Shown in pieces: positions 51,901 through 58,964 of a DNA stretch of 64,000 nucleotides. A program made the position numbers and the translations under genes. The first letter of the stretch is position 1. The number at the start of each line of letters is the position of its first letter. The stretch comes from CAVQGZ01 sp942491665. GTDB taxonomy: Bacteria > Actinomycetota > Actinomycetes > Jiangellales > Jiangellaceae. The DNA lies in the NCBI GenBank assembly GCA_942491665.1, contig CALOBR010000021.1, positions 1 to 64,000 of the forward strand. Reading direction: 5' to 3'. The notes under the pieces were generated by a model. That model saw only the letters and a list, made by a program, of their open reading frames with translations, searched no databases and had not been told where the DNA came from.

Positions 51901-52121
51901 TCGAGGTCGAGGCCCGCTCGGCCCAGCTGGTGGCCTACCGCCAGGCGTTCGCCACGCTGCACGGGCTGGCCCCGCACCAGGTGCGGGCGGTGTTCCACCA
52001 CGTCCGCGAGAACCGGACGATCGAGGAGCGCGCGAGCCCCACAGGTCTCGACGAGGTCGTTGCGTCGGTAGGTGCGACCCAGGTGCAGCGCTCGGTCAAG
52101 AGCCCGGTTGATCAGGGCTGA
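48903..52121 (+). CDS. adnB: AdnB: ATP-dependent helicase-nuclease subunit
   Basis: A 1072-residue UvrD-like helicase with C-terminal nuclease. Walker A AGAGSGKTETM, motif Ib GLTFTRKAATELAQR, Walker B LLDEFQDTSYAQ, GDPFQSIYAWRGA, HAAKGLEWDVVVVAG and YVALTRARHVL are canonical, and the nuclease core is VVRGRADAV and VVVDWKTG. Unlike AdnA it lacks the four-Cys cluster. It pairs with AdnA for end resection at DNA breaks. The ATG overlaps the adnA stop (ATGA). Its 3-prime end overlaps the convergent EEP-family gene by 10 bases. Confidence 0.93.
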   Translation: MSVLSPTVIAALLGRPAPTAEQQAVITAPLGPGVVVAGAGSGKTETMAARVVWLVANGHVGPDEVIGLTFTRKAATELAQRVRRRLAALEASGRVHVAPGEPLISTYDAFAGRIVAEHGARLGLEPGRRMVTPAGAWQRAARLVHAWDGDMSDVIAAPDTVIADVLDLHEQAALHLTSLDLVAAQSQTLLEEVESLPPGPRQRKPRHSRLEGVHTAQRTRLRVIDLVERYRRDLSRDDLADFATVAADAASVAGEFDEVGAALRRQFKLVLLDEFQDTSYAQLDLLLALFGAGHAVTAVGDPFQSIYAWRGANADTLAAFGEQFGGGRDVVHRSLSTSFRNATLVLDVANVVAAPLRSGPHQVQALVPAPSAARGEVSVALHRTKADQAVAVAEQVAELWVASSSATTGSTDEDEEAAPPSIGVLVRKRDELPMLEAALRERGLPVEVVGLDGLLTVPEVADAVALLQVAADPARGDALMRLLTGPSLRFGPRDLDALARWARHLSPEAAPGQPTWQVPRAGIAECLTTPPPRNRLSPAAGQRLRRLARSVDAVRGCLSRPLPDVVAEAVSALGLDVESLARGRRTGGSGSSHLDRLVDEAAQFAEVAPQAGVREFVDYLDAAAQQERGLRRAAEVHMGSRVQLLTVHAAKGLEWDVVVVAGMNEGGFPARSRTGGAWLTDPGTLPYPLRGDRARLPQLSTAGVDDQSDLAARVEAFVAEGRSVDLAEERRLSYVALTRARHVLACHGYRWGGGQRPLDPSRFLVEITACPGVEVQTWTQEPGERPDVTLDAPTWPLDPLGRHRDALESGAALVREAASAMEHGRPEEPPGDLSGRSALWADEVELLLAERAAQRETRRAVRLPTHLSATALVAARRNPQEFLDRLRRPMPVRPRVEARQGTAFHAWVEQRYGNPRLLDLDELPGAADAADVPASSDLAQLQQAFLSSEWADREPLEIEAPFEMVVAGVVVRGRADAVFPDGDGLVVVDWKTGPPPTSVVEVEARSAQLVAYRQAFATLHGLAPHQVRAVFHHVRENRTIEERASPTGLDEVVASVGATQVQRSVKSPVDQG

Positions 52122-52891
52122 AGCGTCACGGCCACCGCGTTGTGGTCCGACACGGGCAGGCGCAGCGACTCGATGCCACGCACGTGGCTCTCGTCGAACC
52201 CGTCGGCGAGCACATGGTCGAACTGCACCCGCGGCTTCCACGACGGGTAGGTCGCGATCCGCGCGAGCTGAGCCCAGCCGGTGAGCCACGCAGGTAGGCG
52301 GCCGGGCATGTTCAGGTCACCGAGCAGCAGGCGCGGTCCCGGCTTGGTGCGCGCCCAGTCCACGAGGTGGCGCAGCTGGCTCACGTTGAAGCCCGGGACG
52401 AACGACAGGTGCGTGCCGATCACCGTGAACGGGCCGTTGGCGCCGACCACAACGGCCGACACTGCCACGCGCGGCTCATCGTCCACCTTGACCATTCCCT
52501 GGCCGGGCACGAGCAGGGGCATGCCGAACGGGGCCGGCGGAAAGCGCAGCACGTCCCACTCGAGCACCTCCAGCCGGCTGACGAGCCCGATGCCGTACGC
52601 GGCACGGTCACCGTCGTCCGGGTCGTCGGGGTGCACGGGGTCCCACGAGCGCCCGGGCTCCCCCCACACGGCCGGCACGAACCGCCACGAGGTCGCTCCG
52701 GCCGCCTCGGCGACCACCTGGGTCTGGTGTGTGCCGCCGGAGCGGTCCTGGCGGCGGTCCACTTCTTGCAGCGCGAGGACGTCGGCATCGAGCAGGCGCG
52801 CGCCGGCTGCCAGCTCGTCGACCCGCACCTCGCCGTGGGACAAGGAGCGTCCGTGCAACAGGTTCCAGGTCGCCGCTCGAAGTTCACTCAC
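52112..52891 (-). CDS. endonuclease/exonuclease/phosphatase family protein
   Basis: A 259-residue EEP-fold metal-dependent hydrolase. The motifs RAATWNLLHG, LALQEVDRRQ, IGTHLSF, LLLGDLNMPG, and the C-terminal SDHNAVAV provide the Asn, Glu, Asp-x-Asn and Asp-His of the catalytic site. Substrates in the family range from DNA abasic sites to phosphoinositides, and none can be chosen here. ATG at 52891. Position beside AdnB and near other repair genes suits a DNA role but does not prove it. Confidence 0.87.
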   Translation of the reverse strand: MSELRAATWNLLHGRSLSHGEVRVDELAAGARLLDADVLALQEVDRRQDRSGGTHQTQVVAEAAGATSWRFVPAVWGEPGRSWDPVHPDDPDDGDRAAYGIGLVSRLEVLEWDVLRFPPAPFGMPLLVPGQGMVKVDDEPRVAVSAVVVGANGPFTVIGTHLSFVPGFNVSQLRHLVDWARTKPGPRLLLGDLNMPGRLPAWLTGWAQLARIATYPSWKPRVQFDHVLADGFDESHVRGIESLRLPVSDHNAVAVTLQP

Positions 52892-52910
52892 CGCGAGAAA
52901 GAGTAGGTGC

Positions 52911-53618
52911 TCAGGCGCGAATGATCGCGGCGAGCGTCGCCTCGATCATCGACGAGAACGTGCGCTCACGCTCCTGCGCGCTCGTCTCGTCGCCGGTCAC
53001 CAGGCTGTCGCTCACCGTGCAGACCGTGGCTGCGCGTCGGCCGTGCTTGGCGGCCAACGTGTAGAGGGCCGCCGCCTCCATCTCGATCGCGAGCACGCCG
53101 TACTCAGTCAGCCGGTCCCGCAGGTCGGGCCGGTCGGAGTAGAACACGTCCCACGAGGCGACCTGGCCAACGTGCACGTCGGCGTCAGTGCGCCGGCACT
53201 CCTCGACGAGCAGGCTGAGCAGGTCGAAGTCGGCCGTGGGGGAGTAGTCGATGCCCTCGAAGCGGTGCCGGTTCATGCCCGAGTCGGTGCTCGTGCTCAA
53301 GGCGACGACGAGGTCGCGAACCTTCACCTCCGGGCGAAGCGCGCCGCACGAGCCGACGCGCACCAGGGTCTGCACGTCGTACTCGGCCATCAGCTCGTGG
53401 GCGTAGATCGAGATGGACGGCTGGCCCATTCCGGTGCCCTGCACCGACACGCGCGTGCCCTCGAACTCGCCGGTGTAGCCCAGCATGTTGCGCACAGTGG
53501 AGTAGCAGACGGGGTCGTCGAGGTAGGTCTCGGCGATCCACTGGGCGCGCAGGGGGTCGCCAGGCAGCAGGACTCGGTCGGCGATCTGGCCTGGTTCGGC
53601 TCCGATGTGTGTGCTCAC
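52911..53618 (-). CDS. deoD: purine-nucleoside phosphorylase, hexameric (DeoD type)
   Basis: A 235-residue PNP of the trimeric-dimer DeoD type. HIGAEPGQIADRVLLPGDPLRAQWIAETYL, GMGQPSISIYAHEL, RVGSCGALRPEVKVRDLV, EMEAAALYTLA and VSDSLVTGDE (catalytic Asp) are diagnostic. It phosphorolyses purine nucleosides to free base and ribose-1-phosphate for salvage. The start is a GTG at 53618. The gap to the EEP gene downstream is 19 bases on the same strand, so co-transcription is possible. Confidence 0.94.
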   Translation of the reverse strand: MSTHIGAEPGQIADRVLLPGDPLRAQWIAETYLDDPVCYSTVRNMLGYTGEFEGTRVSVQGTGMGQPSISIYAHELMAEYDVQTLVRVGSCGALRPEVKVRDLVVALSTSTDSGMNRHRFEGIDYSPTADFDLLSLLVEECRRTDADVHVGQVASWDVFYSDRPDLRDRLTEYGVLAIEMEAAALYTLAAKHGRRAATVCTVSDSLVTGDETSAQERERTFSSMIEATLAAIIRA

Positions 53619-53666
53619 GACGGCGCATCCTGCCAGGCAGACACCTGAGGCCTACCCTCGGATGTC

Positions 53667-54608
53667 GTGCCCGCCCTCGTTCCGCCGCCCTATGCGATCA
53701 GCCCCGCCGCGTTCGACCAGGCGGGCATCGACCGCATGGCCGAGTTCCGTGACGACCCCCAGCTGATGGCGCGGCTGTGGGCGCACGAGCGGGCGCGAGT
53801 GGCCGTCGTGCACTCCGGACGGGCGCTGGTCAGTGTGAACGATCTCGTGCTGATGCCGGCAACAGACGCGCCTGCGGGCGAGCGGATGCTGCTCGGCGTC
53901 GGGGCACACGGGCCAGTCTTCGTCGTGCACCCGAGCCAGCCGCTCGACGACGACCGGGCGCGCGGCATCCGCTCCGCGGCCGGTCGCCTCACACCCGAGC
54001 ACCTTGCGCTGTTCATGCATGCCGTCGCTCTGACCGGCTGGCACGAGAGGCATCCGCGCTGCTCGGCGTGCGGTGCGCTGACCGCGGTGCACCAGGCGGG
54101 GTACGCCCGACGCTGCCCGATCGATGGCAGCGAGCACTACCCGCGCACCGACCCCGCGGTCATCGTCCTCGTTCTCGACGGCGGGCCTGTGGGGGACGAC
54201 AGGTGCCTGCTCGGACGACAGGCGTCATGGCCGGAGGGCAGGTTCTCGACCCTGGCCGGCTTCGTGGAGCCCGGTGAGACCGTGGAGGACGCCGTTGCGC
54301 GCGAGGTCGCGGAAGAGGTTGGCGTCACCGTCGACGCAGCCGCCTACGCGGGCAGCCAGCCCTGGCCGTTCCCGGCCAGCCTGATGCTCGCCTACTACGC
54401 CGTCGCAGCCCCCGACCCAGACGGCCGCGAGGACGAGGTCGGTGTCGACGGGCAGGAGATCGTCGAGGCGCGTTGGTTCGACAGGGCCGAGTTCGCTGCG
54501 GCGACTGAGAGCGGCGAGGTGCTCGTGCCGCCGGTGCTGTCGGTAGCCCGTCGGTTGATCGAGGGCTGGTTCGGCGGCCCGGTCAGCGGCGCGGGAACCT
54601 GGCGCTGA
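53667..54608 (+). CDS. nudC: NAD(+) diphosphatase NudC
   Basis: A 313-residue NudC-type Nudix hydrolase that cleaves NADH/NAD+ (and removes NAD caps from RNA in E. coli). The Nudix box starts at GFVEPGETVEDAVAREVAEE, and SQPWPFPASLMLAY is the NudC-specific QPWPFPxS signature. The zinc-ribbon reads CSACG...RRCPIDGSEHYPR, so the fourth Cys is replaced; metal binding there may be altered. GTG start at 53667, divergent from deoD by 48 bases. It corresponds to Rv3199c beside uvrD2 and mycoredoxin. Confidence 0.93.
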   Translation: MPALVPPPYAISPAAFDQAGIDRMAEFRDDPQLMARLWAHERARVAVVHSGRALVSVNDLVLMPATDAPAGERMLLGVGAHGPVFVVHPSQPLDDDRARGIRSAAGRLTPEHLALFMHAVALTGWHERHPRCSACGALTAVHQAGYARRCPIDGSEHYPRTDPAVIVLVLDGGPVGDDRCLLGRQASWPEGRFSTLAGFVEPGETVEDAVAREVAEEVGVTVDAAAYAGSQPWPFPASLMLAYYAVAAPDPDGREDEVGVDGQEIVEARWFDRAEFAAATESGEVLVPPVLSVARRLIEGWFGGPVSGAGTWR

Positions 54609-54634
54609 TCCTGCGGGCTGGACCGACGCTCACC

Positions 54635-54865
54635 TCAGGCGGCCACCCGGGTCTGCACGTCGGACAGGCTGGGGTTGGTCGCGACCGTCCCGTCGGCGAA
54701 CACCACCGTCGGGACGACGGCGTTGCCCTTGTTGACCGACATCACGAACTCGGCGGCGGCCGGGTCGTGCTCGATGTCGACCTCGGTGAACGGCACGGCC
54801 GCCCGCTCGAGCTGACGCTTGAGCCGGTGGCAGTAGCCGCACCACGCGGTGGTGTAGATGACCAT
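54635..54865 (-). CDS. mycoredoxin / glutaredoxin family protein
   Basis: A 76-residue thioredoxin-fold protein with the active site TTAWCGYCHRLK (Cys-x-x-Cys) and the cis-Pro in VVPTVVFADG. Actinobacterial proteins of this type beside nudC and uvrD2 are mycoredoxin-1, which reduces mycothiol-mixed disulfides, fitting with mshB elsewhere in the window. The ATG at 54865 is used; an upstream ATG at 54928 would add a non-homologous leader. Mycoredoxin-1 is usually a few residues longer, so a slightly upstream start is possible. Confidence 0.88.
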   Translation of the reverse strand: MVIYTTAWCGYCHRLKRQLERAAVPFTEVDIEHDPAAAEFVMSVNKGNAVVPTVVFADGTVATNPSLSDVQTRVAA

Positions 54866-54960
54866 GGGACGTCCCGTCTGAGCCGAGGAATGTAGTTGCT
54901 TCGTCAACGAGTGACCGCCGGGCGGCATTCCCGCGTCGACGCGTGGGCGAAGATGCTCCC

Positions 54961-56823
54961 GTGAGTGCTGTACGCCCGCCGAGCCGTGCCGAGTTGGGCA
55001 GCCCCGAGGATGTGCTGGGCGACCTGGACTCCGAGCAGCGGGCGGTCGCTACGACTCTCACCGGCCCCGTCGTGGTCGTTGCAGGAGCCGGGACGGGCAA
55101 GACTCGGGCGCTGACCCGCCGTATCGCCTACGGCGTGGCCACGCAGGCGTACGACCCGGCCGGGGTACTGGCCGTCACCTTCACCACGCGCGCGGCGGGA
55201 GAGATGCGAACGCGGCTGGCCCAGCTCGGAGTCGGGGGCGTGGCGGCGCGCACGTTCCACTCCGCAGCGCTCAGCCAGGTGCGCTACCTGTGGCCGCGCG
55301 TGTACGGACGCGCCTTTCCCGACGTGCTCGACAGCCCCGACGCCGTGCTTGCCGACCTCGCCGGCGCTGCTGGGCTCGGTGCCTCGGTGCGCGACCTGGC
55401 GACTGAGATCGGCTGGGCGAAGGTGAGCAACGTCGCCCCGCACGAGTACCGCGACCAGGCCGAGCAGCAGTCCCGGGCAGTGAGCGGCGCGAGCTCCACG
55501 CAGGTGGCGCGTGTCTACGCGTCCTACGTCGACGCCCTGGCCACCGCCGACCGAGTCGACCTCGAGGACGTCCTGCTCGCCGCCGTCGGCTTGCTCACTA
55601 CCCAGCCGGCTGCGGCGCGCGTCGTCCGCCAGCGGTACCGGTGGTTCAGCGTCGACGAGTTTCAGGACGTGTCCGCTCTTCAGATGCGGCTGCTGGAGTG
55701 CTGGGTGGGCGAGCGCGACGACGTCTGTGTCGTCGGGGACCCGCTGCAGTCCATCTACTCCTTCGCCGGTGCGCGGCCGCAGATGCTGGCGCAGTTCACC
55801 CGACGCTTTCGCGGCGCCGTCACGCTCGAGCTGACCCACAACTACCGCTCCACCCCGCAGATCGTGAGCACCGCCCAAGCGGTGGCTGCCCACGGGCACC
55901 TGCAGCCGTCCGGGCCGCGACTGCCACTTCGCGCGACCCGTCCGGCCGGCGAGCGGGTCCAGCTGCGCGAAGCGGCCGACCAGCGTGACGAGGCCGACAG
56001 CGTGGCCCGGGGGGTGCGTGCGGTGGTGGGCCAGGGGACGGCCGAGCGAGACGTTGCCGTCCTGACCCGCACCCGGGCGCAGGTCGGTCTGCTGGTGCGC
56101 GCGCTGCACGCCCAGCATGTGCCCGTGGCTGTGGGCGGGGCCACGGCGTTCTACGAGCGTCCCGAGGTGCGTCAGGTGGTGGCGCTGCTCTCGGCTGGCG
56201 CCCGGCGAGACGCGCAGGCGGCCTCGCCCGCGGGGACGCCGGCCGACCCCGGCGACGGTGACGACCGGGTGCCGGCGCCCTCGCTCACCGCGACGGCACA
56301 GGCGGTCATGGTGGAGGCAGGGTGGGTGCCGCAGCGCCCGTCCGCGCCCCGGGAGGCGGCGCGATGGGAGTCGTGGGCCGCGGTTCTCGGTGTCGCCGCC
56401 GACATCGAGGCAACCGCAGCTGCCGCAGGTGACCGGCCCCCGACCCTGGTCGACCTCGTCGAGGACCTGCGCGAGCAGGCCCGCGCCGGCATGCAGCCGC
56501 GCGGTACCGGCGTGACGGTCGCGACGTTGCACGCCACCAAGGGTCAGCAGTTCGCGGCCGTGTTCGTGGTGGGCGCGCACGACGGAGGCATTCCGAACCG
56601 CGCTGCGCTGGGCAGGACGGCGCCGCCCGAAGCCGTCGCCGAGGAGCAGCGCCTGCTCTACGTCGGCCTCACCCGAGCCACCGACCGGCTGTGCGTGAGC
56701 TGGGCCCGGCGTGCGGGATCGGACACCCCGGTACGCCCTCCGAGCCGCTTTCTGGCCGGGATCCTGACGGGCCGACCGGACTTCGCCGATATTCGGTTGC
56801 ACTCCGAGCCGACGCGGGCCTAA
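54961..56823 (+). CDS. uvrD2: ATP-dependent DNA helicase UvrD2, short form
   Basis: A 620-residue superfamily 1A helicase. Walker A GAGTGKTRALTRR, VTFTTRAAGEM, FSVDEFQDVSALQ, GDPLQSIYSFAGARP, LHATKGQQFAAVFVVG and YVGLTRATDRL give the complete motor. Mycobacterial UvrD2 is about 700 residues with a C-terminal HRDC domain and a tetracysteine module; neither is visible here, since the protein ends soon after SRFLAGILTG. It unwinds DNA 3-prime to 5-prime in repair. The GTG at 54961 (VSAVRPPSR) or the GTG at 54943 may be the start. whiB7 follows as in mycobacteria. Confidence 0.9.
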   Translation: MSAVRPPSRAELGSPEDVLGDLDSEQRAVATTLTGPVVVVAGAGTGKTRALTRRIAYGVATQAYDPAGVLAVTFTTRAAGEMRTRLAQLGVGGVAARTFHSAALSQVRYLWPRVYGRAFPDVLDSPDAVLADLAGAAGLGASVRDLATEIGWAKVSNVAPHEYRDQAEQQSRAVSGASSTQVARVYASYVDALATADRVDLEDVLLAAVGLLTTQPAAARVVRQRYRWFSVDEFQDVSALQMRLLECWVGERDDVCVVGDPLQSIYSFAGARPQMLAQFTRRFRGAVTLELTHNYRSTPQIVSTAQAVAAHGHLQPSGPRLPLRATRPAGERVQLREAADQRDEADSVARGVRAVVGQGTAERDVAVLTRTRAQVGLLVRALHAQHVPVAVGGATAFYERPEVRQVVALLSAGARRDAQAASPAGTPADPGDGDDRVPAPSLTATAQAVMVEAGWVPQRPSAPREAARWESWAAVLGVAADIEATAAAAGDRPPTLVDLVEDLREQARAGMQPRGTGVTVATLHATKGQQFAAVFVVGAHDGGIPNRAALGRTAPPEAVAEEQRLLYVGLTRATDRLCVSWARRAGSDTPVRPPSRFLAGILTGRPDFADIRLHSEPTRA

Positions 56824-56885
56824 CGTCTGCGGTGCCTGGTGCGATGTGCACCTGGCCAGACAGGCTCGAGTGAGAGGAGGGCGTC

Positions 56886-56963
56886 ATGTGGATCTTCACG
56901 AACCCGCCGGTGGTCGCCCTTGTTGCCGACCACGCTCGGATCCCCGCCTGCGCACGTCTATGA
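56886..56963 (+). CDS. whiB7 leader peptide (25-residue uORF)
   Basis: A short frame with ATG at 56886, five bases after GAGGAGG, ending in TGA at 56961-56963: MWIFTNPPVVALVADHARIP and then ACARL. It stops 21 bases before a strong hairpin plus T-rich run and lies 115 bases upstream of whiB7. Translated leader peptides with attenuators are established for whiB7 in mycobacteria and wblC in Streptomyces, where ribosome stalling by antibiotics lets transcription continue. Peptide sequence is not highly conserved in that family, so support is positional and from the ribosome site. Confidence 0.75.
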   Translation: MWIFTNPPVVALVADHARIPACARL

Positions 56964-56984
56964 CCTGACGACGCTCTCCCCCTC

Positions 56985-57018
56985 GGCCACGGATCCGAAC
57001 GGACCGTGGCCTTCTTGC
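56985..57018 (+). terminator. intrinsic attenuator in the whiB7 leader
   Basis: GGCCACGG (56985-56992) pairs with CCGTGGCC (57004-57011), with a further TCC/GGA pairing inside around a GAAC loop, followed by TTCTTGCT. This is a Rho-independent terminator placed between the leader peptide and whiB7, the layout expected for attenuation. Confidence 0.75.
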
Positions 57019-57027
57019 TGTCTGGCT

Positions 57028-57058
57028 CCGGTTCGCCTTCGACCCTCACCAACGACGA
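57028..57058 (+). promoter_or_regulatory. second hairpin before the whiB7 ribosome site
   Basis: CCGGTTCG (57028-57035) and CGAACCG (from 57048) are complementary over seven bases just before the GGAGG of whiB7. It may be part of the alternative folding of the leader. Pairing read by eye only. Confidence 0.4.
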
Positions 57059-57077
57059 ACCGACCGGAGGTCCCCCG

Positions 57078-57392
57078 GTGAGCACCATGTTGCTCGACAC
57101 CTCACACTTGCCCGTGCCGCCTGCACAGGCCAGCCTGCCGTGCACAGCCGATCCCGAGCTGTGGTTCGCGGAGTCGCCGAGCGAGCTCGAGCTGGCCAAG
57201 GCGCGCTGCGTTACGTGCCCCATCCAGGCCGAATGTCTCGACGGGGCGCTGGAGCGGGCCGAGCCCTGGGGAGTGTGGGGTGGCCAGCTCGTCCTGAACG
57301 GCGTTGTCGTGGCGCGCAAGCGTCCACGTGGACGTCCACGCAAGGACGCCATGCCCGCGCCCGCGGCCGCAGCGCACCAGAACGTGGCATAG
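57078..57392 (+). CDS. whiB7: WhiB7 transcriptional regulator
   Basis: A 104-residue WhiB-family [4Fe-4S] protein. Four cysteines (LPC, then ARCVTC, then AEC) hold the cluster, GVWGG is the sigma-A-interacting turn, and the C-terminal RGRPRK is the AT-hook specific to WhiB7. It activates intrinsic resistance genes with the housekeeping sigma factor in response to ribosome-targeting antibiotics and redox stress. The GTG at 57078 follows GGAGG by seven bases and gives the usual length; a frame from 57006 would begin inside the attenuator. The AT-hook rules out other Wbl paralogues. Confidence 0.94.
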   Translation: MSTMLLDTSHLPVPPAQASLPCTADPELWFAESPSELELAKARCVTCPIQAECLDGALERAEPWGVWGGQLVLNGVVVARKRPRGRPRKDAMPAPAAAAHQNVA

Positions 57393-57448
57393 CCGCGGCA
57401 TCCCGACCCCGACGACCGACCGACCGATCACCGCGAGGAGGTGACGTC

Positions 57449-57553
57449 ATGCACGCTCCCACCCAGCCCATGCTGCGCCAGAACCTGGCCGACCGGATGG
57501 CAGTGGCGCAGCGAGCCCGCCTCGTGCGCCGAGTGCGCCGTCAGCGCCGATGA
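57449..57553 (+). CDS. very basic 34-residue small protein behind whiB7
   Basis: ATG at 57449 preceded by GAGGAGGTGA at ideal spacing, one of the strongest ribosome sites in the window. The protein is MHAPTQPMLRQNLADRMAVA followed by QRARLVRRVRRQRR, with eleven Arg among 34 residues and no acidic residue but one Asp; it would bind RNA or membranes. It follows whiB7 by 56 bases on the same strand. I do not recognise it. Its existence as a real gene is inferred from the SD and codon layout and needs conservation data. Confidence 0.55.
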   Translation: MHAPTQPMLRQNLADRMAVAQRARLVRRVRRQRR

Positions 57554-57599
57554 GGGCAGCCGGGGCTCCGTGGGGCAGCGCGCCCTGCGGGGCCCCGAC

Positions 57600-58931
57600 T
57601 CACGCGAGGCTGAGCTCGGGGTCGTCGGCGAAGCCCGGCAGCCACGCCTCCAGCTCGGCGCGGAACCGGGCGTGCGTGTCGAGCTGGCACAACACCCCGA
57701 TGCCGGCGAGCCAAACCCGGTGGATCAGCAAGTAGGACGGGGGCAGGTTGAGCTTGACGGCGATCGAGAAGTTCTCTCGCTTGGGGTCGTTGACGCGGGT
57801 GAACTGCTCACGCATCCACGCGCGACTGAACTGGAACGTCTCCACCGCGGCCGGCTCGATGAACGGCGCCAGGTAGTCGTGCAGCTCGGCGGCGTCCACG
57901 TGGGCGTGCGGCTTGACGAACCCCTCGCTGCGCAGCCCCTCGAGCATCGACTCGGCGTCCCCCTCAAGAGCCAGGCGCATCAACCGACCGATGGCCGGTG
58001 ACAGCCCGCCAGGTACCCGGGCGGCGGCTCCGTAGTCGAGCACGCAGAGCCGCCCGTCGCTGGTGATGCGGTAGTTGCCCGGGTGTGGGTCGGCGTGCAG
58101 CAGACCCACCCGCGCGGGACCGGAGAACAAGAACCGCACGTAGAGAAGCCCGATCGCGTCGCGTTCCTCGCGCGTCCCGGTCGCGATGACGTCGGCGAGT
58201 GGGCGGCCGTCTACCCAGTCGGAGATGATTACGTGTTCGGCACCTTGCACCACCGCCGGGACGACGAACTCTGGGTCGTCCTCGTAGGCGACGGCGAAGG
58301 CGTCCTGCGCCTCGGCCTCGAGCCGGTAGTCGAGCTCTTCCATGAGCCGCTCGTTCAGCTCGTCCAGGATCGGCTTGACATCCACCCCTGGGATCATGCT
58401 GCCGAAGACTTTGCCCATGCGACTGATCTGGGCGAGGTCGGCACGCAGAGCGTCGCCGGCGCCGGGGTACTGCACCTTGACGGCGACCTCGCGCCCGTCG
58501 AACCACACGGCCTTGTGCACCTGTCCGATGGACGCAGCGGCGGCCGGATGGTCGTCGAAGCTCACGAACAGCTCGCGCCAGTCCGGACCGAGGTCGTCAG
58601 CCAGCACGTCGTGAACCGTCTCGGCCGGCATCGGGGGAGCGGAGTCCTGCAGCTTGGTCAGCGTGGCGCGGTAGGGCGTGGCCACTTCTTCGGGCAGAGC
58701 AGCCTCGAAGATACTCATCATCTGACCGAACTTCATCGCTCCGCCCTTGAGCTCGCCCAGCACCCGGAAGACCTGCTCGGCGGTTCTGACCTGCATCTCG
58801 GCGGCCACTGCTTCGGCGGGCGCGCCGCCTAGACGCTTGCCGAGCCCCCAGGCTGTGCGCCCCGCAGTGCTCAGCGGGACGGCTGCGAGCTTGGCGGAAC
58901 GGCTCGCGGCCTTGCGGGGGATGTCGGCCAT
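57600..58931 (-). CDS. ABC1/UbiB (AarF) family atypical kinase
   Basis: A 443-residue ABC1 kinase-like protein. It has the Ala-rich KxGQ-type segment MKFGQMMSIFE, VQYPGAGDALRADL, LDYRLEAEAQDAFA and the catalytic-loop/metal region LLHADPHPGNYRITSDGRLCVLDYGAA. In the UbiB fold these residues bind ATP without robust protein kinase activity; family roles include quinone or lipid homeostasis. It is conserved next to whiB7 (Rv3197). ATG at 58931. Convergent with the small basic protein gene by about 46 bases. Confidence 0.9.
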   Translation of the reverse strand: MADIPRKAASRSAKLAAVPLSTAGRTAWGLGKRLGGAPAEAVAAEMQVRTAEQVFRVLGELKGGAMKFGQMMSIFEAALPEEVATPYRATLTKLQDSAPPMPAETVHDVLADDLGPDWRELFVSFDDHPAAAASIGQVHKAVWFDGREVAVKVQYPGAGDALRADLAQISRMGKVFGSMIPGVDVKPILDELNERLMEELDYRLEAEAQDAFAVAYEDDPEFVVPAVVQGAEHVIISDWVDGRPLADVIATGTREERDAIGLLYVRFLFSGPARVGLLHADPHPGNYRITSDGRLCVLDYGAAARVPGGLSPAIGRLMRLALEGDAESMLEGLRSEGFVKPHAHVDAAELHDYLAPFIEPAAVETFQFSRAWMREQFTRVNDPKRENFSIAVKLNLPPSYLLIHRVWLAGIGVLCQLDTHARFRAELEAWLPGFADDPELSLA

Positions 58932-58964
58932 GGGGCCATCTTGCGCCAGCCCAGGGCACTTCGC

